Below, piece after piece: positions 26,648 through 32,980 of a DNA stretch of 64,000 nucleotides. Numbering within the stretch: position 1 is the first letter of the stretch; each line of letters begins with the position of its first letter. Where the stretch lies: assembly GCA_964598885.1 (NCBI GenBank), contig CAZRES010000004.1:1-64000 (forward strand), written 5' to 3'. Position numbers and translations under genes: made by a program. The notes under the pieces were generated by a model that was given only the letters and a program-made list of their open reading frames with translations, was not told the DNA's origin and ran no database searches. This DNA is from SURF-33 sp964598885 (GTDB lineage: Bacteria > Desulfobacterota > Desulfobacteria > Desulfobacterales > Desulfosalsimonadaceae).

Positions 26648-27280
26648 ATGGAATGGAAAAAAAAGCTGATATCCGTCATTGCTCATCCCAACAGTCTGAC
26701 GCTGTTTCGGGTAGGCGCCGTGCCGTTGCTGGTGCTGCTGCTGATGTGGTCCGCCCATATCAACGAGGCGCTGGCGGCAGCGGTTGTTGCCGGAAAAAGC
26801 GGGGTTGCCCTCACGAGGCTGGACCGGATCATCGGGCTGATGGCCGCCGCGGTTTTCAGCGCCGCGGCCATTACCGATTATTTTGACGGTTATTTTGCCC
26901 GGCGGTTCGGCCTGGTGTCCAACCTGGGCAAGATCATGGACCCTCTGGCGGACAAACTGCTGGTTTCATGCGCCTTTATCATGTTGATTCCTCTTGACCG
27001 GGTCCCGGCTTGGATGATCTGCGTTATTATCGGCCGGGAACTGGCCGTGACCGGGCTTCGCAATCTTATCAGCGCCCAGGGCGATGACCCCTCGGCCTCT
27101 TGGCTGGGCAAATTCAAAACCGGTTTCCAGATCGCTGCGGCGATTCCATTGCTGATCCATTATCCCTATTTCGGCGTTGACCTGCATGTGGTCGGTTATG
27201 TGCTGCTCTGGATCGCCATGATGTTCACTCTCTGGTCGGGAATCGATTATTTCGTGCGGTTCCGCCGTTTACTTCAATGA
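26648..27280 (+). CDS. pgsA: CDP-diacylglycerol-glycerol-3-phosphate 3-phosphatidyltransferase
   Basis: Integral membrane enzyme making phosphatidylglycerol phosphate. It has 210 residues. The CDP-alcohol phosphotransferase signature DGxxARx8Gx3Dx3D is complete (D80, G81, A84, R85, G94, D98, D102) within ITDYFDGYFARRFGLVSNLG and KIMDPLADK. Several membrane helices surround it. A short loop at about residues 38-60 between the first helix and the motif is slightly longer than usual. It is probably co-transcribed with the transaldolase. Confidence 0.9.
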   Translation: MEWKKKLISVIAHPNSLTLFRVGAVPLLVLLLMWSAHINEALAAAVVAGKSGVALTRLDRIIGLMAAAVFSAAAITDYFDGYFARRFGLVSNLGKIMDPLADKLLVSCAFIMLIPLDRVPAWMICVIIGRELAVTGLRNLISAQGDDPSASWLGKFKTGFQIAAAIPLLIHYPYFGVDLHVVGYVLLWIAMMFTLWSGIDYFVRFRRLLQ

Positions 27281-27314
27281 TCTATGCTGCCAACGACAGG
27301 AACGGAGGAAAGGT

Positions 27315-28313
27315 ATGGCAAAAGACATTTATGAACAGATGACCGATAAAATCATGCTCACGGGTTCGAAACTCATCCCGGACCTGTTCCGCATGATCGC
27401 CGACGAGGAGGAGGCCCGCCTGCTCATGGCCATGCCCGGAACTCCCGAGCAGCTAACGGAAAAAACCGGGCGCTCCCTGGCCGATATTGAGAAAAGCTGT
27501 CGCCTGCTTTATCAAAAGGGCCTGGCTTTCAAATCACTCAAGGGCGGGACCGTGGGATATAAAATGTGCCGGGACATGATCCAGTTTCATGACGCCACCA
27601 TTCTCTGGGCGGATGCTCCCCAGGCCTATCTGGATCTCTGGCAGCGGTTCATGGAAGAGGAATGGCCCATGTTCGCGCGCCTGGCCGAGCAGTTTTTCCC
27701 CAAGGCCTTCACCCGGGTCATCCCCGTGGACCAGTCTCTTGATCCTGACAACCAGCAGGTGCTTGACGCGGACAGTGCCCGTAAGATCATCACCGATGCC
27801 GAGGTCATTGCCGTTACCCGATGCACGTGCCGGGTCATCGCCCATAAATGCGATATGCCTTTAGAGGTCTGCCTCCAAGTGGGCAACGCGGCCCGATACA
27901 CCATCGACCGGGACTCCGGCCGGGAAGTCAGCGCCGAAGAAGCCTTTGACATTCTTGATTTGTGCGAGGAAAAGGGCCTGGTCCACGTTACCATGAATCG
28001 TTCCCATGCCGGGCATTTCATCTGCAACTGCTGCTCGTGCTGCTGCCAGGCCCTGCCGCTGGTGATTTCCGAAGGGCTTAAAATTCTCGATCCCAGCCGC
28101 TTTTTGGCGGAAATTGATTCCGAACTTTGCAGCGGATGTGAAACCTGCCTGGATCGCTGCCGGTTCAACGCCATTGAAACTGCGGGTGACCAAACTACCA
28201 TCATGCATGTGATCGCGGAAAAATGCATGGGATGCGGTCTGTGCCAGATCACCTGCCCGGAATCGGCGATTTCATTGAAGGCGATAAGACCGGCGGATTT
28301 TATTCCCGCATGA
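27315..28313 (+). CDS. Cysteine-rich 4Fe-4S protein with winged-helix-like N-terminus
   Basis: The 332-residue protein has no membrane segment or signal peptide. Residues about 15-75 look like a winged-helix domain (EARLLMAMPGTPEQLTEKTG, LADIEKSCRLLYQKGLAFKS). The middle carries two unusual cysteine groups, RCTCRVIAHKCDMPLEVC and HFICNCCSCCCQAL. The C-terminus is a two-cluster ferredoxin domain: CSGCETCLDRCRFNAIE and CMGCGLCQITCPESAIS. This layout occurs in anaerobic Desulfobacterota and is annotated there only as a 4Fe-4S protein. It may be a redox-sensing regulator or an electron carrier; the partner is unknown. It starts 34 nt after pgsA, behind GGAGG. Confidence 0.85.
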   Translation: MAKDIYEQMTDKIMLTGSKLIPDLFRMIADEEEARLLMAMPGTPEQLTEKTGRSLADIEKSCRLLYQKGLAFKSLKGGTVGYKMCRDMIQFHDATILWADAPQAYLDLWQRFMEEEWPMFARLAEQFFPKAFTRVIPVDQSLDPDNQQVLDADSARKIITDAEVIAVTRCTCRVIAHKCDMPLEVCLQVGNAARYTIDRDSGREVSAEEAFDILDLCEEKGLVHVTMNRSHAGHFICNCCSCCCQALPLVISEGLKILDPSRFLAEIDSELCSGCETCLDRCRFNAIETAGDQTTIMHVIAEKCMGCGLCQITCPESAISLKAIRPADFIPA

Positions 28314-28330
28314 ATCAGCACATTTTTTTG

Positions 28331-28359
28331 TTGACATTTGGTGCCCGGATCATTAATTT
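28331..28359 (+). promoter_or_regulatory. Promoter of the tRNA-Gly/tRNA-Cys unit
   Basis: Consensus TTGACA (28331-28336), 17 nt, TAATTT (28354-28359). The expected start lies only about 8-9 nt before the first tRNA base. Confidence 0.65.
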
Positions 28360-28374
28360 ACACTCTCTGATTGA

Positions 28375-28449
28375 GCGGGAATAACTCAGTGGTAGAGTGC
28401 GACCTTGCCAAGGTCGAAGTCGCGAGTTCGAATCTCGTTTCCCGCTCCA
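28375..28449 (+). tRNA. tRNA-Gly (anticodon GCC)
   Basis: Cloverleaf of 75 nt including encoded CCA. The acceptor GCGGGAA pairs with TTCCCGC. The D-arm contains AGTGGTAGAG and the anticodon loop CTTGCCAAG. The T-arm is GCGAGTTCGAATCTCGT. It reads glycine GGC/GGT codons. Confidence 0.95.
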
Positions 28450-28458
28450 TTTTTTTTA

Positions 28459-28533
28459 GGCGGCATAGCCAAGTGGTAAGGCAACGGCCTGCAAAGCCGA
28501 TATTCTCCGGTTCGAATCCGGATGCCGCCTCCA
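28459..28533 (+). tRNA. tRNA-Cys (anticodon GCA)
   Basis: 75 nt including CCA. The acceptor GGCGGCA pairs with TGCCGCC. The anticodon stem-loop is CGGCCTGCAAAGCCG with GCA, and the T-arm is CCGGTTCGAATCCGG. It lies 9 nt after tRNA-Gly, so both share one transcript. No clear terminator follows. Confidence 0.95.
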
Positions 28534-28654
28534 TATCTCCCTCCTAATTTCAATCAGTTATATTTTTCAGACACCCCAAAAAGGTTTGTCCAAAGCGAAT
28601 TATTTGTTTTGGCGCGATTGGATATTCACGACATCAGCTTTACCCTTTTTATGA

Positions 28655-28978
28655 GGTATTGACATACTTTCGGAGGATAAACCCCACGGGCACGGCTTAA
28701 AACATTCCATTGCTTTTCGCGTGGAAGAATCCGGGGTGGATTTTAAAAGCGTATGGGGGCGGGTACCCATCATGATCAAAAGCAGATGAAGTTCCACGAC
28801 GCCCTTGGTCGTGCGGAACTTCGCCAAGGGATAACATGTTCCATCATAACGATATGATGGAACTGTCGGGGGGAAAAAACAGTTTATTTTAGAAGCGGAA
28901 TTTGTGTTTTTCGGGAGCCGCCATCTGGCAGATGCCGAGGGTGTCATAAAACAGTTCTTAGAACAACAACTGCCATGA
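28655..28978 (+). pseudogene. Possible decayed coding remnant with three in-frame stops
   Basis: Between tRNA-Cys and the ComEA-like gene there are about 700 bp without an intact gene. One plus frame reads like protein: GIDILSEDKPHGHGLKHSIA, FRVEESGVDFKSVWGRV, then stops at 28787, 28832 and 28847, and resumes in the same frame as GGKKQFILEAEFVFF, GSRHLADAEGVIKQFLEQQL to a stop at 28976. No start codon is present. The family is not recognised. The middle part overlaps three hairpins (28789-28821, 28802-28830, 28838-28863), so an RNA element is an alternative. An antisense frame of 115 codons (28600-28947) is probably only a shadow. Confidence 0.35.
28838..28863. repeat. 10-bp perfect hairpin in gene-poor region
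   Basis: GTTCCATCAT (28838-28847), loop AACGAT, ATGATGGAAC (28854-28863). Two further, mutually exclusive stems lie just upstream: AAGTTCC..ACGAC with GTCGT..GGAACTT (28789-28821), and CCCTTGG (28802-28808) with CCAAGGG (28824-28830). The function is unknown. Confidence 0.6.
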
Positions 28979-29101
28979 TCTATGGGAGTTGGTAAGGGCC
29001 TCGTTTATCGAATTACTAACGAAAATTGGTTTTTGGACCAGAGTGACATAATAAATAATATTGATTTTTCAGTCTATTGTAAAACTAATTAAAATTCGAA
29101 C

Positions 29102-29129
29102 TTGACATTCATACGATATTGGTTAAAAT
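29102..29129 (+). promoter_or_regulatory. Promoter for the ComEA-like gene
   Basis: Consensus TTGACA (29102-29107), 16 nt, TAAAAT (29124-29129), about 105 nt upstream of the ATG at 29235. Confidence 0.6.
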
Positions 29130-29234
29130 CCCGGAACATTCACTGCCCGTGTTCATATCCAAAGTGGGCGTTTTCAGGAGGCGGCATCATCGGTTTTATC
29201 AAACTTCATATTTCATATGAAAGGAGAACTTCTT

Positions 29235-29564
29235 ATGAAGAAATTGATTAAAATCTCCGTAAGTATCATGCTTTTCGGATTTTTGCTGGCAATGGTCGGC
29301 TCTGCATGGGCCGCCGATCATGGAGGTAAGGTCAATATCAATACCGCGACACTGGAAGAGCTGACGTCGTTGAAAGGTGTGGGAGAAGCCCTGGCTCAGC
29401 GGATTATTGATTATCGAAAGGAATCGGGACCCTTTGCGGACGCCCAGGATCTGCTCAACGTCAAGGGAATTGGACCCAAAATTCTATCCAATAATTTAGA
29501 CAAGATTACTATCGGTGATGCCGTTAAAGAAGCTGAAGAACAAGCAACGGAGGAAGATCAATAA
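29235..29564 (+). CDS. Secreted ComEA-like helix-hairpin-helix protein
   Basis: The 109-residue protein has a cleavable signal peptide (MKKLIKISVSIMLFGFLLAM then VGSAWA|AD) and a tandem helix-hairpin-helix DNA-binding domain: VNINTATLEELTSLKGVGEA and ILDNVKGIGPK-type sequence (LLNVKGIGPKILSNNL). An acidic tail follows (EAEEQATEEDQ). This is the DNA-binding part of ComEA, which binds incoming DNA in the periplasm. The start at 29235 sits 8 nt after AAAGGAG; an in-frame ATG at 29217 overlaps the ribosome binding site and is rejected. Its own strong promoter and terminator make it a single-gene unit. With dprA it hints at natural transformation. Confidence 0.9.
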   Translation: MKKLIKISVSIMLFGFLLAMVGSAWAADHGGKVNINTATLEELTSLKGVGEALAQRIIDYRKESGPFADAQDLLNVKGIGPKILSNNLDKITIGDAVKEAEEQATEEDQ

Positions 29565-29615
29565 TTTCCGGGACTGAGTCAGCCGGATAAACATGGTCGA
29601 GATGCCGTTCCTGTC

Positions 29616-29662
29616 GCAACCAAAAAACCCGGGGCAGATGCTGCCCCGGGTTTTTTGGTTGC
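29616..29662. terminator. Strong bidirectional terminator
   Basis: 22-bp perfect arms (29616-29637 and 29641-29662) with a 3-nt loop ATG: GC-rich core CCCGGGGCAG/CTGCCCCGGG flanked by A6 and T6. It ends the ComEA-like transcript and would also work on the minus strand. Confidence 0.9.
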
Positions 29663-29679
29663 ATGGGAGGATTCTGGGA

Positions 29680-29712
29680 TTAGAAGGTAAACTTCAGCAT
29701 AAACAGCATTTG
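29680..29712 (-). pseudogene. Possible C-terminal remnant of an outer-membrane beta-barrel gene
   Basis: On the minus strand the ten codons ending at 29680 read QMLFMLKFTF then TAA, the style of an outer-membrane barrel C-terminus with a final Phe. A TAG directly precedes it. It runs straight into the bidirectional terminator at 29616-29662. It could be what is left of a deleted porin gene, but ten codons may match by chance. The rest of 29713-29858 shows nothing. Confidence 0.25.
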
Positions 29713-29858
29713 CTAACTTTTTTCATCCATGATTTCATTTGCTTGCATGATTTATAAAAGGGGAAGCGAGGATGTGCCGATAGTGGTGAAAGGACAGACG
29801 CCGCCAAAAAGTTCATCTGTCCATACAGTGGTGGGACATACCATCTCGCAATGAGCCG

Positions 29859-30038
29859 TCAATAAGTCGAATATCTGCCGGAACAGGAAATTCCCCGGGC
29901 CAGAAGTATCCGGATTTTATCCAAAAGTCCGCATTGCTCCGCACACTGAGGCAGACTTTTACTATGGACGCAATTTCTGCAGGGACTCTTGACCAGGTAT
30001 CCGATTTCAAAATCAAATTTATCGCGTTTAATGATCAT
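29859..30038 (-). CDS. Small cysteine-rich protein, 59 residues
   Basis: A short open frame with ATG at 30038 and stop at 29859-29861. The sequence starts MIIKRDKFDFEIGYLVKSPC and has Cys at 20, 23, 32, 36 and 52 (PCRNCVHS, PQCAEQCGLLDKIRILLA, GISCSG). CxxC plus two further Cys suggests a zinc or Fe-S site. GGAAGA lies about 8 nt upstream as a ribosome binding site. Similar small proteins seem to occur in related sulfate reducers, but I cannot name a family. It stands alone, with no clear promoter or partner. Base composition and the Cys spacing favour a real gene. The remaining 30039-30290 shows only a weak TTGACT (30191) possibly serving the next operon. Confidence 0.6.
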   Translation of the reverse strand: MIIKRDKFDFEIGYLVKSPCRNCVHSKSLPQCAEQCGLLDKIRILLARGISCSGRYSTY

Positions 30039-30290
30039 TTTGTTTCTTCCGATGGGATATGTTTAAAATTACATAATTAACATACCATCTAATGTGAATC
30101 AATGAAATTTCAGGATGGCGGTTTTTATCCGGCATGAGGTTCTGTCTCCCCCCGGAAACGCGAAGACGGACGGCGTAGCGGAAAAGATCCTTGACTCATG
30201 GAACGAATGATTTTAATTAATTGCCTCTGCAATGAAGCGTCCACCATCGCGCGTTTTTAACGAAGAAAAATCACAACCCGGGAGAAACAC

Positions 30291-31124
30291 ATGAGTGTCG
30301 TGAAATCATATTCCAGGCGGATTTTGTTCTGGTGCCTCATATTTTTCATTATTGTTGCCATGATCGTGATGTTTGCCGGTTATGCGGCATGGCGTTTTCT
30401 TTTTTCATCGCTGCCCATGCCGGTACTTTATGAGGCGGCGGCGGGGAACCCTGATTTTCAGAAGGGATTGGATCAGATCCGGCCCTGGATCGATTATGCC
30501 GGACATTTTTTTATTCCATTGACCGGAGGAATTTGTTTGCTGCTGGCTCTGATTTTCTGGCTGATTCTGCGCCGCTCCATTTCTAACGTCGCGTTTCGGG
30601 AGGGAATGGCCGCCGGCAAAGATGCCGGAAAAATAAAGGTGCCCCCGGATCGCGCCAAACCGAAAAGAGACGCGGCCGAACGTTCGGTACCCGATGATGC
30701 CGGTCCTGAAGTCCGGGAATCGGAGGCAGACCGGCAGGCCCGCATGCAGCGTCTTTATCTGCATCTGCTTTCCGTGTTTCAACGGGAAGGACGAATGGTG
30801 GATTTTTTTACCGAGGATTTAACCCCGTATGATGATGCCCAGATCGGGGTGGCGGTACGCAACATTCATGAAAACTGCGCCAAGACCCTTCAGAAATATT
30901 TAAAGCCGAAGGCCGTTATTGAAAAACAGGAGGGGGAGGAGATCCGTGTGCCCAAAAATTTTGATGTGGATGCCATTAAACTGACCGGCAATGTATCCGG
31001 TGAGCCGCCTTTTAACGGAATTCTGCGCCACAGGGGATGGCAGGCCGGCCGGATTGAAGTGCCGGTGCTCAATCCCGGTCATAACCCTCGGATCATCGCC
31101 CCGGCAGAGGTGGAAATTTTATAA
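30291..31124 (+). CDS. DUF2760 membrane protein
   Basis: The 277-residue protein has two membrane helices (about 11-33 and 72-93), a charged linker (about 100-150, rich in K, D, E, R) and a C-terminal domain (about 150-277, MQRLYLHLLSVFQREGRMVDF, DLTPYDDAQIGVAVRNIHE). This matches DUF2760, a family of unknown function that sits in front of Hsp70-like genes in Desulfobacterota and other proteobacteria. The C-terminal domain is predicted to be cytoplasmic. It is the first gene of a DUF2760-Hsp70-Hsp70 operon, 24 nt before the next start, so it probably anchors or recruits those chaperones at the membrane. Confidence 0.85.
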   Translation: MSVVKSYSRRILFWCLIFFIIVAMIVMFAGYAAWRFLFSSLPMPVLYEAAAGNPDFQKGLDQIRPWIDYAGHFFIPLTGGICLLLALIFWLILRRSISNVAFREGMAAGKDAGKIKVPPDRAKPKRDAAERSVPDDAGPEVRESEADRQARMQRLYLHLLSVFQREGRMVDFFTEDLTPYDDAQIGVAVRNIHENCAKTLQKYLKPKAVIEKQEGEEIRVPKNFDVDAIKLTGNVSGEPPFNGILRHRGWQAGRIEVPVLNPGHNPRIIAPAEVEIL

Positions 31125-31148
31125 GTTACATAGTAATGGAGCAGAGAT

Positions 31149-32966
31149 TTGACTGAGCCTTTTTATATCATCGGAATTGACCTGGGCACCACCAATAGCG
31201 TGGTGGCCTACACTCCCATCATTATTAACCCGGAGGTCCCGGATAGCTCGGATCGCATTAAAATTTTAGATATTCCTCAGTTTGTGGATGCCGGAGCAAT
31301 AGAAGAGCGTCCGGTGCTTCCGTCCTATATTTATGCTCCGAGTGTCCATGAAGCATCGAATGGAGCGTTTTCCCTGCCGTGGGACCCGGAAAACACCATG
31401 ATCATCGGTGAATATGCCCGGCAGCGCGGGGCAGAAGTTCCGCAGCGCATGATTGCCTCAGCTAAATCCTGGCTCTGCCATACCATGATCGATCGAAACA
31501 AGGCGGTGCTGCCATGGGAGCGTCCCGATGAGGTCCCGGGATTTTCACCGGTAGAAGCATCGGCCGCGATCCTCGGTCATATCCGCCAGGCCTGGAATTT
31601 CCGGATGGCCGGCGGGGATCCAAACCTGAACATGGAACATCAGGAAATTTTTCTGACCGTGCCCGCTTCTTTTGACGCCGTAGCCAGGGAGCTGACGGTT
31701 CGAGCCGCGGAAATGGCCGGGCTGCCGCGTATTACGCTGCTGGAGGAGCCCCAGGCCGCTTTTTACGCATGGATTGCCTCTTCAGGAGATCAATGGCGGG
31801 GAAAAGTCCGCAAAGGGGATTTGGTCATCGTTTGCGACATCGGCGGCGGCACGGCTGATTTCAGTCTCATCCGGGTTTCCGAGGACAACGGTGAACTGGC
31901 CCTGGAGCGGATCGCCGTGGGAGATCACCTTCTGGTGGGCGGCGACAATATGGACCTTGCACTGGCGTATCACGTATCCCGCAAAATGGCCGATGCCGGC
32001 ACCCGTCTGGATTCCTGGCAGATGCGGGGGCTGGTGCAGAACTGCCGGTCGGCCAAGGAAGTGATGCTGTCTGATGCGGCCGTTTCCGAGTATCCGTTGA
32101 CCATTCTGGGCCGGGGGAGCAGCCTGATCGGCGGCACGCTGAAAACCTCCCTGGCGCCCACCGAGGTCGATACGCTGATGATGGACGGATTTTTCCCGTA
32201 TTGCCGGTTCGATGAGACGCCCAAAAACGCATCACGGATGGGACTCAAGGAAGCCGGGCTTTCCTATGAAGCCGATCCGGCCATCACCCGGCATTTGGCC
32301 CGGTTTCTGCACCGGCAGAAATCCGACGCCGATTCGGATGGCAGCCGTATCCCCACGGCGATACTGTTCAACGGCGGCGTGATGAAGGCTGCCTCTCTCC
32401 GGGAACGGATCATCCGCGCCATTGATTCCTGGCGCCCCGCGGGGTCCGAATCTGCGGTTCGGGAGATTCTCGCCCGGGATACGGATTTAGCCGTGGCAAG
32501 AGGCGCCGCCTATTACGGCATGGCCCGCCGCGGTTCCGGCATCCGGATCCGCGGCGGTCTCGGCAAATCCTATTATATCGGCGTGGCCGCATCCATGCCG
32601 GCGGTTCCCGGCATGCCGGCCCCGGTCAAGGCTCTTTGCGTGGCCCCGTTCGGAATGGAGGAAGGGAGCCACGCCCAAATCCAGGACCGGGAATTTGTTC
32701 TGGTGGTGGGCGAACCCGTGCGTTTCGACTTTTTGGGGTCCTCCGTTCGGAAAACCGACGCCATCGGCGATGTTGTCGAGGACTGGCAGGGAGACATTGG
32801 AGAGATCACCACCGTGGAAACCACTCTTGATGGCGAAACCGGCGGCATCGTCCGGGTAAATATCGAGATCAGCGTAACCGAAATCGGCACCATTGAACTC
32901 TGGTGCGCATCCCAGGATGATGAACAACGGTGGAAACTCGAATTCAACGTGCGGGAACAGGTCTGA
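31149..32966 (+). CDS. Hsp70-family protein, first of a tandem pair
   Basis: A non-DnaK Hsp70 relative of 605 residues. The nucleotide-binding domain has phosphate-1 IIGIDLGTTNSVVAY (7-21), VPASFDAVARELT (171-183), LLEEPQAAFYAW (197-208), phosphate-2 VCDIGGGTADFSL (228-240) and the adenosine motif ILFNGGVMKAASLRERI. About 140 residues follow that look like a beta-type substrate domain ending RWKLEFNVREQV; the alpha lid of DnaK is missing. The start is TTG at 31149. It lies between DUF2760 and a longer Hsp70 paralogue to which it is clearly similar throughout. No J-protein or GrpE gene is adjacent. Confidence 0.9.
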   Translation: MTEPFYIIGIDLGTTNSVVAYTPIIINPEVPDSSDRIKILDIPQFVDAGAIEERPVLPSYIYAPSVHEASNGAFSLPWDPENTMIIGEYARQRGAEVPQRMIASAKSWLCHTMIDRNKAVLPWERPDEVPGFSPVEASAAILGHIRQAWNFRMAGGDPNLNMEHQEIFLTVPASFDAVARELTVRAAEMAGLPRITLLEEPQAAFYAWIASSGDQWRGKVRKGDLVIVCDIGGGTADFSLIRVSEDNGELALERIAVGDHLLVGGDNMDLALAYHVSRKMADAGTRLDSWQMRGLVQNCRSAKEVMLSDAAVSEYPLTILGRGSSLIGGTLKTSLAPTEVDTLMMDGFFPYCRFDETPKNASRMGLKEAGLSYEADPAITRHLARFLHRQKSDADSDGSRIPTAILFNGGVMKAASLRERIIRAIDSWRPAGSESAVREILARDTDLAVARGAAYYGMARRGSGIRIRGGLGKSYYIGVAASMPAVPGMPAPVKALCVAPFGMEEGSHAQIQDREFVLVVGEPVRFDFLGSSVRKTDAIGDVVEDWQGDIGEITTVETTLDGETGGIVRVNIEISVTEIGTIELWCASQDDEQRWKLEFNVREQV

Positions 32967-32980
32967 CGGGAAGATTCAGC

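Noticed and set aside
28534..29234. Riboswitch or integrated element beside the tRNA genes
   Set aside because: No integrase, attachment-site duplication of the tRNA 3' end, or known riboswitch core was seen; only hairpins and decayed frames.
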